From Rhodococcus sp. (in: high G+C Gram-positive bacteria) (GTDB lineage Bacteria; Actinomycetota; Actinomycetes; Mycobacteriales; Mycobacteriaceae), in NCBI GenBank assembly GCA_012515885.1, contig JAAYXN010000272.1, positions 1 through 9,477 on the forward strand: a DNA stretch of 9,477 nucleotides, in the 5' to 3' direction. Shown piece after piece: positions 1-4,915 of the stretch. Positions within the stretch are counted from its first letter, which is position 1, and each line of letters begins with the position of its first letter. The notes beneath the pieces were generated by a model. That model ran no database searches. It was not told the DNA's origin and worked only from the letters and a program-made list of their open reading frames with translations. Both the position numbers and the translations under genes were made by a program.

Positions 1-58
1 CGGAGAAGCTGCGTTGACCCGAGGGTGTGGTTCCTATCGGGGTTGTCATCACTGTCAT
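1..58 (-). CDS. Possible 5' end of a leftward gene (partial)
   Basis: An open minus-strand frame begins with ATG at 58-56 (a second in-frame ATG lies at 49-47) and runs off the left window edge after about 19 codons, starting MTVMTTPIG. A purine-rich GGGGAA lies about 10 nt before the first ATG and could act as a ribosome binding site. The only other argument is synteny: in M. tuberculosis the gene to the left of the HAD-IB phosphatase Rv3661 is the divergent Rv3660c (ssd, a septum-site/CpaE-like ATPase). Nineteen residues are too few to recognise a family, so both its existence and its identity are inference. Confidence 0.25.
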   Translation of the reverse strand, partial: MTVMTTPIGTTPSGQRSFS

Positions 59-116
59 GTGTGTGCCTGTTTCCCCGCTCTGGCTGTCAGCGTGGATGTG
101 TCTCACAACTAGGCTG

Positions 117-144
117 GCAGCCAGGGCCCGGACCCTGAGGCTGC
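117..144. repeat. Inverted repeat (hairpin 1 of cluster)
   Basis: GCAGCC at 117-122 pairs with GGCTGC at 139-144. An inner AGGG/CCCT stem (123-126 with 133-136) continues it after a 2-nt bulge. It is the first of five inverted repeats lined up between 117 and 346, in the stretch upstream of the HAD-IB gene, which has no other evident content. No T-run follows on either strand. Confidence 0.5.
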
Positions 145-182
145 ACATTTTCCCTGTGAGAGCGAAACCCCCGAACGCAAAC

Positions 183-216
183 GATGACCCTCACCAGGGG
201 GACGGCGAGGGTCATC
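183..216. repeat. Inverted repeat, copy A of a duplicated hairpin
   Basis: Perfect 10-bp arms: GATGACCCTC at 183-192 and GAGGGTCATC at 207-216. The CC/GG pairs at 194-195/204-205 extend the stem past an A-C mismatch. The same framework (GAYGACCCYCRCCAGGGGG followed by GGCG.GGGTC.TC) recurs at 252-289, so the two are diverged copies. It resembles an intrinsic terminator without a U-tract. Confidence 0.7.
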
Positions 217-251
217 AACAGAAAGCCTAGCAAGGCGTGATGAAGATAGAG

Positions 252-289
252 GACGACCCCCGCCAGGGGGGGAGGAGGCGGGGGTCGTC
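252..289. repeat. Inverted repeat, copy B of a duplicated hairpin
   Basis: Perfect 13-bp arms: GACGACCCCCGCC at 252-264 and GGCGGGGGTCGTC at 277-289, with a G-rich 12-nt loop. Relative to copy A at 183-216, each difference within the 10-bp arm is matched by a complementary change on the other arm, and the A-C mismatch of copy A is a G-C pair here. The stem has therefore been kept while the sequence drifted. It is the most stable hairpin in the left part of the window. Confidence 0.75.
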
Positions 290-291
290 GG

Positions 292-320
292 GGCTCAGCC
301 CCGGGGGGTCGGGCTGAGCC
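292..320. repeat. Inverted repeat (hairpin 4 of cluster)
   Basis: Perfect 10-bp arms GGCTCAGCCC (292-301) and GGGCTGAGCC (311-320), separated by 9 nt. It starts only two bases after copy B ends, so the hairpins stack almost without gaps. The left arm can also fold on itself (GGGGC-TCA-GCCCC, 290-302), giving an alternative small hairpin. Confidence 0.65.
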
Positions 321-346
321 TGTCCGGAGCGAGCCGGACATGTCCG
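321..346. repeat. Inverted repeat and overlapping 12-bp palindrome
   Basis: TGTCCGG (321-327) pairs with CCGGACA (334-340) across a 6-nt loop. The right arm is also the left half of the perfect palindrome CGGACATGTCCG (335-346), so TGTCCG occurs at 321-326 and 341-346 and competes for the same partner. As DNA it could be a dyad protein-binding site; as RNA it could switch between two pairings. The function is not known. Confidence 0.55.
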
Positions 347-468
347 ATACTACACCCAAATCCAAGAGTGTTTGCAAGTTCAACTTCTCCTGCGTGGCGG
401 TGCCTACTCTCCCACTCAAAGTGCCTCGAACACCGCACAGGACCGCGGCACACACCACGATTTCCACC

Positions 469-481
469 TATCCTTAAAGTT
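469..481 (+). promoter_or_regulatory. -10 element for a leaderless mRNA of the HAD-IB gene
   Basis: TATCCT (469-474) fits the TANNNT -10 pattern of actinobacterial SigA promoters. It is followed by 7 nt and then the GTG start codon at 482, so transcription would start at the first base of the codon. No ribosome binding site precedes this GTG, which suits a leaderless transcript. No -35 match is visible; many mycobacterial promoters lack one. Confidence 0.5.
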
Positions 482-1330
482 GTGACCACCGACACAGGGC
501 CTACCTGGGCGACGGCGCAGCGCACCGGTAGCACGCAAACCCCCCACCGAGTCGCCGCCTTCTTCGACCTCGACAAGACGATCATCGCGAAATCAAGCAC
601 CCTCGCGTTTTCACGCCCCCTTTTCGCAGGCGGTCTCATCAACCGTCGAGCCGTCCTCAAAAGCAGCTACGCCCAATTCTTGTTCATGCTCTCCGGCGCC
701 GACCACGACCAGATGGAGCGGATACGCTCCAACCTGACCTCACTCACCGAAGGCTGGAACGTCGAACAAGTTCGCGCCATCGTCGCCGAAACCCTCCACG
801 AAATCGTCGACCCACTCGTCTACGCAGAAGCCACACACCTCATCGCCGACCATCACGCCCGCGGCCACGACGTCATCGTCGTCTCCGCCTCCGGCTACGA
901 AGTGGTCAAACCGATCGCCGAAATGCTGGGCGTCGACCACACGATCGCCACCCAGCTCGCCGTCGTCGACGGCAAATACACCGGCGAAGTCGACTTCTAC
1001 TGTTACGGCGACGGCAAAGTTAAAGGTATGGCCGAATGCGCGGAGGAACGCGGCTACGACCTCACCCAGTGCTACGCCTACTCAGATTCGATCACCGACC
1101 TCCCGATGCTCGAAGCTGTCGGCTACCCCACCGCCGTCAACCCTGACCGCGGCCTACGCAAGGTCGCCATCGAACATGGCTGGCCGATCCTCAGCTTCTC
1201 CAATCCGGTCTCGATGCGCGCCCGGCTCACCTCACCGTCACCGTCGATCGTGGCATCTGCGGCAGTGCTGTTTGGCGCGGCGGTAGCGATCGGGGCGCTC
1301 ACCTACAGCGCACTGCGGCGGCGCCGCTGA
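482..1330 (+). CDS. HAD-IB family hydrolase (Rv3661-type, SerB-like), C-terminal membrane anchor
   Basis: A 282-residue phosphatase-like protein of HAD subfamily IB (the PSP/SerB group), which hydrolyse small phosphate monoesters; the substrate is not known. Motif I is FFDLDKT with the catalytic aspartates D29 and D31, motif II is VSAS (134-137), the motif III lysine lies in GKVKG (178-182), and motif IV is DSITD (D202, D206). All catalytic positions are present. It is closely similar in sequence and length to M. tuberculosis Rv3661, including the stretch AKSSTLAFS and the segment ending YSDSITDLPMLEAVG. A hydrophobic segment near residues 257-277 followed by RRRR suggests a C-terminal membrane anchor with the catalytic domain in the cytoplasm. 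GTG 482 was chosen because it gives the family length and sits just after a -10 element; the frame stays open upstream to a GTG at 368, but that extension looks non-coding. A leaderless start is inferred. Confidence 0.9.
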   Translation: MTTDTGPTWATAQRTGSTQTPHRVAAFFDLDKTIIAKSSTLAFSRPLFAGGLINRRAVLKSSYAQFLFMLSGADHDQMERIRSNLTSLTEGWNVEQVRAIVAETLHEIVDPLVYAEATHLIADHHARGHDVIVVSASGYEVVKPIAEMLGVDHTIATQLAVVDGKYTGEVDFYCYGDGKVKGMAECAEERGYDLTQCYAYSDSITDLPMLEAVGYPTAVNPDRGLRKVAIEHGWPILSFSNPVSMRARLTSPSPSIVASAAVLFGAAVAIGALTYSALRRRR

Positions 1331-1352
1331 TTTGTGCTGTAGGCGGCGGCGC
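1321..1352 (+). terminator. Possible hairpin terminator at the end of the HAD-IB gene
   Basis: GCGCCGC at 1321-1327, the last sense codons, pairs with GCGGCGC at 1346-1352 across an 18-nt loop that includes the TGA stop. The second direct repeat at 1359-1378 offers the same pairing partner. There is no T-run, so termination is only a suggestion. Confidence 0.35.
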
Positions 1353-1378
1353 TAATTAGTGCTGTAGGCGGCGGCGCT
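1334..1378 (+). repeat. Two tandem copies of a 20-bp direct repeat
   Basis: The 20-mer GTGCTGTAGGCGGCGGCGCT occurs at 1334-1353 and again, identical, at 1359-1378, with the 5-nt spacer AATTA between them (period 25). The first copy begins four bases after the HAD-IB stop codon. The end of the coding region (1309-1327) has a similar GCGGCGGCGCCGCT composition, so this may be slipped duplication of a GGC-rich gene end. No function can be read from it. Confidence 0.8.
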
Positions 1379-1453
1379 GGACGTCGAATTCAGGCACTGC
1401 CGTGCCATTGTCACCGGCCTGAAAACCGTAGTGTCACAAAGATGATTTAACTC

Positions 1454-1482
1454 TTGAGAACATCGTCGACTCGGAGTACAAA
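1454..1482 (+). promoter_or_regulatory. SigA-type promoter for the Ms1-like RNA
   Basis: TTGAGA at 1454-1459 (5 of 6 to the -35 consensus) is followed by exactly 17 nt and TACAAA at 1477-1482 (4 of 6 to the -10 consensus). Transcription would start near 1486-1489. It is the best full -35/-10 pair noticed in the window and stands in an intergenic region with no protein gene downstream, so it should drive an untranslated RNA. Confidence 0.6.
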
Positions 1483-1486
1483 AGAG

Positions 1487-1785
1487 GTACGGAAGTCGGG
1501 AAGGCCAAGATCGTCCCGGAAGAGAAGGAACGCTCTCCCCTCCCACCTTCGTAGTACGGGTGCCAGTACCCACGCGAAGCTAGACCCACTCGAGGGTAAA
1601 GCGTTGTGGGCCTGCGAGATTCGTCTCTGATTGGCGAGGCCCCCCGCACAGGTTGCGGGACAAACCAGTGGAGCGCGATGAGTCGCCGAGGCCGTGACAC
1701 ACAACCCACATCAGCACGCCTGGTAGCAGGTCCCCGTACTAGACGGGCGGCGACGCCGACGCGAGTCGGAAGCGCCGCCCTTCTT
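1487..1785 (+). ncRNA. Ms1/MTS2823-like RNA polymerase-binding small RNA (predicted)
   Basis: In M. tuberculosis the abundant ~300-nt RNA MTS2823 (Ms1 in M. smegmatis), which binds core RNA polymerase and accumulates in stationary phase, lies between Rv3661 and Rv3662c. Homologues of both genes flank this segment. The predicted transcript starts after the promoter at 1454-1482 and ends after the hairpin at 1745-1780, about 300 nt, matching the known size. Its ends pair: GTACGG at 1487-1492 with CCGTAC at 1734-1739, plus a G-U pair outside (1486/1740), as in a long 6S-like closing stem. Internal hairpins include 1547-1579 (CTTCG/CGAAG around GGGT/ACCC), 1585-1610 (CCCAC/GTGGG) and 1643-1659 (CCCGCA/TGCGGG), and GGCGA/TCGCC may pair across 1633-1687. 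Open frames through it look non-coding. Identity rests on synteny, length and folding, not on sequence alignment. Confidence 0.7.
1745..1785 (+). terminator. Terminator-like hairpin ending the Ms1-like RNA
   Basis: GGGCGGCG (1745-1752) pairs with CGCCGCCC (1773-1780). Inside, after a 3/3 internal loop, CCGAC (1756-1760) pairs with GTCGG (1765-1769), closed by the GNRA tetraloop GCGA. The hairpin is followed by TTCTT, a short U-rich tail typical of weak-tract actinobacterial terminators. It starts four bases after the closing stem of the predicted RNA. Confidence 0.65.
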
Positions 1786-1812
1786 GCGGCGTGCGGACCT
1801 ACCTCGTCGACC

Positions 1813-1881
1813 CTTCCCGCATGCATTTTCTACTCCTGCATGCGCAATTGCGCATCCGGGAAGACAAAATGCATGCGGGAA
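1813..1881. repeat. Nested GCATGC-rich inverted repeats between convergent genes
   Basis: The outer perfect 16-bp arms are TTCCCGCATGCATTTT (1814-1829) and AAAATGCATGCGGGAA (1866-1881). Between them lies a perfect 16-bp palindrome, ATGCGCAATTGCGCAT (1840-1855). CTTCCCG (1813-1819) can instead pair with CGGGAAG (1857-1863), extended by ATGC/GCAT after one mismatch, so two folds exclude each other. It sits 9 nt beyond the stop of the leftward Rv3662c-like gene and just after the RNA terminator at 1745-1785. It is therefore likely to act as a terminator for the leftward gene, with A-rich or T-rich arms on both strands. Protein binding is also possible. Confidence 0.7.
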
Positions 1882-1890
1882 CGGTTTGAC

Positions 1891-2643
1891 CTACTTGGGT
1901 GCGGCGGCTTCGGCGATCGATAGGGCTTCGCGGGCACCGCCTTCAAAAGCGTCACAGCAGTAGATGACCCAGGCGCCGACGCCCTCCGCTGTTCCAGATG
2001 CGAAACCTTCGGCGGCCTCACGGTAGGCCTGGGGGCGGCGCATCCACGTCACTTCTGGCACGCCAAGGTTGCGCGGATCAAGACCAGTCGAGACCGACAC
2101 CAGCCGGGACGCGGCGCGCGCGACAACGCCGTCAGCAACACCGAACGGGGATAGCGCCAGCAGCTCACCATGCGCAACGGCCGCAACAATCGGTGCCGGA
2201 GCCTTCGTGCCGCCGGTCAACAGCTGCGCTAAACCGTCGAGGCGCTCACCCACGCCAGCGTCCGAGCGGGGCCGCCCCAACTGCTCGGCGTCGTCCACCA
2301 AATCTGCGGCAGCCAGCAGGTGCAGGCGCGCCAACATCTGCAACGGTGCCCGCTGCCACGTGCGGACAGTGTTACCCAAGGCATCACCGTCGAGGGCCTG
2401 CCCCACCCGCAGTGCACCCGAAAGCACCGGATCACCCTGCTCACCGGGCGCAGGCAACTCCATCACTCCACCATCGAGCGACGACGACGCCCGGGCTGCA
2501 CGCACCGCAGCCTCAGCTGCTGTCGTCGCCCAACCCCGCCGATTACTGCGATGCCGATGCACCTCACCCAACGCGGCTCGGGCTTTATCAGCCGCCTCAC
2601 GCACGCCAGGCAGGTCAACGAGGGGATCTAGGGGGTCGCTCAC
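1891..2643 (-). CDS. Rv3662c-like conserved protein with a degenerate Fic-like motif
   Basis: A 250-residue, alanine-rich, probably cytoplasmic protein with no signal peptide or membrane segment. By sequence character, size and position it corresponds to M. tuberculosis Rv3662c, a conserved hypothetical protein. The N-terminal part (28-58) reads EVHRHRSNRRGW then ASSSLDGG, recalling the (S/T)xxxE/DG N-terminal region of Fic proteins. Residues 152-176 run through AVAHGELLALSPFGVADG to VVAR, aligning with the Fic core HPFxxGNGRxxR but with H replaced by S, N by D and the first R by V, so AMP transfer is unlikely. Function is unknown. GTG 2643 gives the family length; the frame is open back to about 2883, but that part is translated palindromic DNA rich in Cys, His and Trp and looks non-coding. 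A TACCGT element and a weak GAGA lie just upstream of this GTG. Confidence 0.8.
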   Translation of the reverse strand: MSDPLDPLVDLPGVREAADKARAALGEVHRHRSNRRGWATTAAEAAVRAARASSSLDGGVMELPAPGEQGDPVLSGALRVGQALDGDALGNTVRTWQRAPLQMLARLHLLAAADLVDDAEQLGRPRSDAGVGERLDGLAQLLTGGTKAPAPIVAAVAHGELLALSPFGVADGVVARAASRLVSVSTGLDPRNLGVPEVTWMRRPQAYREAAEGFASGTAEGVGAWVIYCCDAFEGGAREALSIAEAAAPK

Positions 2644-2687
2644 GATTCTCGACGGTACCCGACGCCCACTTACTAGCAATCTTGCGA

Positions 2688-2812
2688 GCAACCATGGTTG
2701 CAACCATGCGTGCCTCCAAGGTTGCGTGCATACGTGCCTGCACGCCTTCCTGCATGTGTACATGCACGCGTTCAGGCGTGAACACCACCATGCCTGCGTG
2801 CCTACATGCATG
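2688..2812. repeat. Palindrome cluster with alternating purine-pyrimidine tract upstream of acs
   Basis: Two overlapping perfect palindromes, GCAACCATGGTTGC (2688-2701) and CATGGTTGCAACCATG (2693-2708), start the cluster. They are followed by CGTGC-CT-GCACG (2733-2744), TGCATGT-GT-ACATGCA (2751-2766), GTTCA-GGCG-TGAAC (2770-2783) and CATGCATG (2805-2812). A strictly alternating purine-pyrimidine run of 21 nt covers 2751-2771, and another of 15 nt lies near 2723-2737. This is the divergent promoter region between the Fic-like gene and acs. An imperfect GTCA...TGAC hairpin at 2848-2874 continues it towards acs. Operator sites, cruciforms or Z-DNA are all possible; none is demonstrated. Confidence 0.7.
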
Positions 2813-2874
2813 AATCCCCCTATGCCTATGTGCAAAAACACGGGCACGTCATGCACGATCGCGGCGCGCGTGAC

Positions 2875-2914
2875 TACCCTCACAGTCGAGTAGTCGTTCT
2901 ATCCGAAAGAAGGA
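2875..2914 (+). promoter_or_regulatory. Candidate acs promoter -10 and ribosome binding site
   Basis: TACCCT at 2875-2880 fits TANNNT and would start transcription near 2887, giving a leader of about 35 nt. GAAGGA at 2909-2914 is a good Shine-Dalgarno match 7 nt before ATG 2922 and fixes the acs start. The ribosome binding site is convincing; the -10 call is weak because no -35 is visible. Confidence 0.45.
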
Positions 2915-2921
2915 CAGTTTT

Positions 2922-4865
2922 ATGGCCGACTTTACGACCGACGCGCCGTCCGCCGGTGAGGAGACATTCCCGCCCAGCCCCGAATTCGCTGCCGCCGCTA
3001 ACGCTGGCCCCGAATTGCAGCAGGCTGCCGATGCTGACCGGCTGGCGTTTTGGGCTGATCAGGCCTCCCGATTGCATTGGCATGAGCAGTGGACCGACGT
3101 CTTGGACTGGTCGGACGCCCCCGTCGCACAGTGGTTTGTTGGCGGCAAACTCAACGTCGCCTACAACTGTGTAGATCGACATGTCTTGGCAGGCAACGGC
3201 GATCGTGTCGCCATTCATTTCGAGGGCGAGCCAGGCGATACCCGCGACGTCACATATTCGCAGCTACTGGCTGAGGTGTCGCAAGCCGCCAACACGTTCA
3301 CCGAACTCGGTCTCGTTGCAGGCGATCGCGTCGCGATCTACATGCCGATGATTCCTGAAGCGATCGTGACGATGCTGGCGTGTGCACGCCTGGGCCTGAC
3401 GCATTCGGTGGTGTTCGCAGGCTTTTCCTCGACCGCTTTGCGCTCACGTATCGACGACGCAGAGGCCAAGCTTGTTGTCACCGTGGATGGGCAGTGGCGA
3501 CGCGGATCAGCGGCCGCTCTCAAGCCTGCGGTGGACGACGCTGTCGCGCAAGCAAATTCGGTACAGAACGTCCTGGTGGTTCGGCGTACCGGCGTCGACG
3601 TCGACTGGACAGACGGACGCGACCTGTGGTGGCACGAGACCGTCGCGAATGCTTCCGACCAGCACGAAGCGCAGCCATTCGATGCCGAGCACCCCCTCTT
3701 TATCCTCTACACCTCCGGAACCACCGGTAAGCCCAAGGGGATCGTGCACACCAGCGGCGGATACCTGACGCAGGCGTCATACACCCACCACAACGTCTTC
3801 GATCACAAAGAAGGCGAAGACGTCTACTGGTGCACCGCCGACATCGGCTGGGTCACCGGCCACACCTACATCGTGTACGGGCCGCTCAGCAACGGCGTCA
3901 CCCAGGTTGTATACGAGGGCACCCCCAACTCGCCCACCGAGCACCGGCATTTCGAGATCATCGAAAAGTACGGTGTCAGCATCTATTACACGGCGCCGAC
4001 GCTGGTGCGGACGTTCATGAAGTGGGGACGTCAGATTCCTGACGCCCACGACCTGTCCTCGATCCGCCTCCTCGGCTCGGTGGGTGAACCTATCAACCCG
4101 GAAGCGTGGCGCTGGTACCGCGATGTCATCGGCGGCGGCAAGGTCCCCGTCGTCGACACGTGGTGGCAGACCGAAACCGGCGCGATCATGATTTCGCCGC
4201 TGCCCGGCATCACCGCCGCGAAACCGGGATCAGCGATGGCGCCGCTGCCGGGTATCTCCGCGCAGATCGTCGACGACTTCGGTGAAATCCTCGGCGACGG
4301 CCAATCCGGCTACCTCGTTCTCGACCAGCCGTGGCCGTCGATGCTGCGCGGCATCTGGGGCGACATGGACCGCTACCGCGAAACCTACTGGGCGCGTTAC
4401 GCCGCCCAGGGCTGGTATTTCGCCGGTGACGGCGCCAAATACGACGACGATGGCGCCCTGTGGGTGTTGGGCCGCGTCGACGACGTCATGAACATTTCCG
4501 GGCACCGCATCTCCACCGCCGAAGTCGAGTCCGCACTCGTCGGCCACCACGGCGTCGCGGAAGCAGCTGTTGTCGGCGCGTCAGACGAGACGACCGGCCA
4601 GGGCATCGTCGCGTTCGTCATTTTGCGTGAGGGCGTCGAAAACACCGGTGACGCGCTGATCGCGGAATTGCGTGACGAGGTGGCCCGCGAAATCAGCCCG
4701 ATCGCCAAACCGCGTCAGATCACGGTCGTTCCCGAACTGCCGAAAACCCGCAGCGGCAAGATCATGCGGCGCCTACTGCGCGATGTCGCGGAAGGCCGCG
4801 ATCTCGGTGACACCTCGACACTCGTCGATCCCAAGGTGTTTGACGCCATCCGCGGCCGCTCGTAG
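2922..4865 (+). CDS. acs: Acetyl-CoA synthetase (AMP-forming)
   Basis: A 647-residue cytoplasmic enzyme, the usual length for Acs (EC 6.2.1.1), converting acetate, ATP and CoA to acetyl-CoA, AMP and pyrophosphate. The N-terminal ACS domain begins near residue 45 (WHEQWTDVLDW). The P-loop-like A3 motif is YTSGTTGKPKG (263-273), and WWQTETG (414-420) is the A5 motif that recognises acetyl-AMP; the Trp there shapes the small acyl pocket for acetate or propionate. The GRVDDV hinge and ISGHRIS follow. The C-terminal PKTRSGKIMRR (607-617) carries K613, the lysine that Pat-type acetyltransferases modify to switch Acs off, so post-translational control is likely by family knowledge. A strong GAAGGA site supports ATG 2922. 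It is divergent from the Fic-like gene and convergent with the antiporter operon; the M. tuberculosis counterpart is Rv3667. Nothing is missing from the catalytic motifs. Confidence 0.97.
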   Translation: MADFTTDAPSAGEETFPPSPEFAAAANAGPELQQAADADRLAFWADQASRLHWHEQWTDVLDWSDAPVAQWFVGGKLNVAYNCVDRHVLAGNGDRVAIHFEGEPGDTRDVTYSQLLAEVSQAANTFTELGLVAGDRVAIYMPMIPEAIVTMLACARLGLTHSVVFAGFSSTALRSRIDDAEAKLVVTVDGQWRRGSAAALKPAVDDAVAQANSVQNVLVVRRTGVDVDWTDGRDLWWHETVANASDQHEAQPFDAEHPLFILYTSGTTGKPKGIVHTSGGYLTQASYTHHNVFDHKEGEDVYWCTADIGWVTGHTYIVYGPLSNGVTQVVYEGTPNSPTEHRHFEIIEKYGVSIYYTAPTLVRTFMKWGRQIPDAHDLSSIRLLGSVGEPINPEAWRWYRDVIGGGKVPVVDTWWQTETGAIMISPLPGITAAKPGSAMAPLPGISAQIVDDFGEILGDGQSGYLVLDQPWPSMLRGIWGDMDRYRETYWARYAAQGWYFAGDGAKYDDDGALWVLGRVDDVMNISGHRISTAEVESALVGHHGVAEAAVVGASDETTGQGIVAFVILREGVENTGDALIAELRDEVAREISPIAKPRQITVVPELPKTRSGKIMRRLLRDVAEGRDLGDTSTLVDPKVFDAIRGRS

Positions 4866-4871
4866 CCGCCA

Positions 4872-4915
4872 GCCGGGTCTGCACTCCCTGCTACGACGAG
4901 GAGTGCGGGCCCGGC
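4872..4915. terminator. Bidirectional terminator between acs and mnhG
   Basis: GCCGGG (4872-4877) pairs with CCCGGC (4910-4915), and GCACTCC (4881-4887) with GGAGTGC (4900-4906), with 3-nt internal loops on each side between the stems. TTCTT follows on the + strand for acs. The 12-nt apical loop contains the mnhG stop codon (4891-4893), so the leftward hairpin overlaps the last codons of mnhG. Convergent operons sharing one hairpin is a common arrangement. Confidence 0.7.

Noticed and set aside
368..481. Upstream extension of the HAD-IB frame to a GTG at 368
   Set aside because: The extra residues do not resemble the family, contain Cys/Trp/Pro-rich low-quality sequence, and would make the protein about 38 residues longer than Rv3661; the -10 element at 469 favours GTG 482.
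1434..1923. Open frames on both strands across the intergenic region, including a 130-codon minus-strand frame
   Set aside because: They are Arg-rich, have no recognisable domain or good ribosome binding site, and overlap the structured RNA; they look like chance open frames in high-GC RNA-coding DNA.
2693..2708. RamB-type operator (TTGCAA core) upstream of acs
   Set aside because: The core is present, but the flanking A/T-rich bases of the known corynebacterial RamB site are not; kept only as an unnamed palindrome.
2688..2812. CRISPR-like array
   Set aside because: The repeats are short, unequal dyads without regular spacing or unique spacers, and no cas gene is nearby.
2644..2883. N-terminal extension of the Fic-like protein to 2883
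   Set aside because: It is translated palindromic DNA (Cys/His/Trp-rich); GTG 2643 gives 250 residues, near the family's size.
1998..2893. Long + strand frames of over 270 codons opposite the Fic-like gene
   Set aside because: Composition is typical antisense shadow (Arg/Pro/Ala/Ser-rich, then Cys/His-rich through the palindromes), and the opposite frame has the protein with family-like features.
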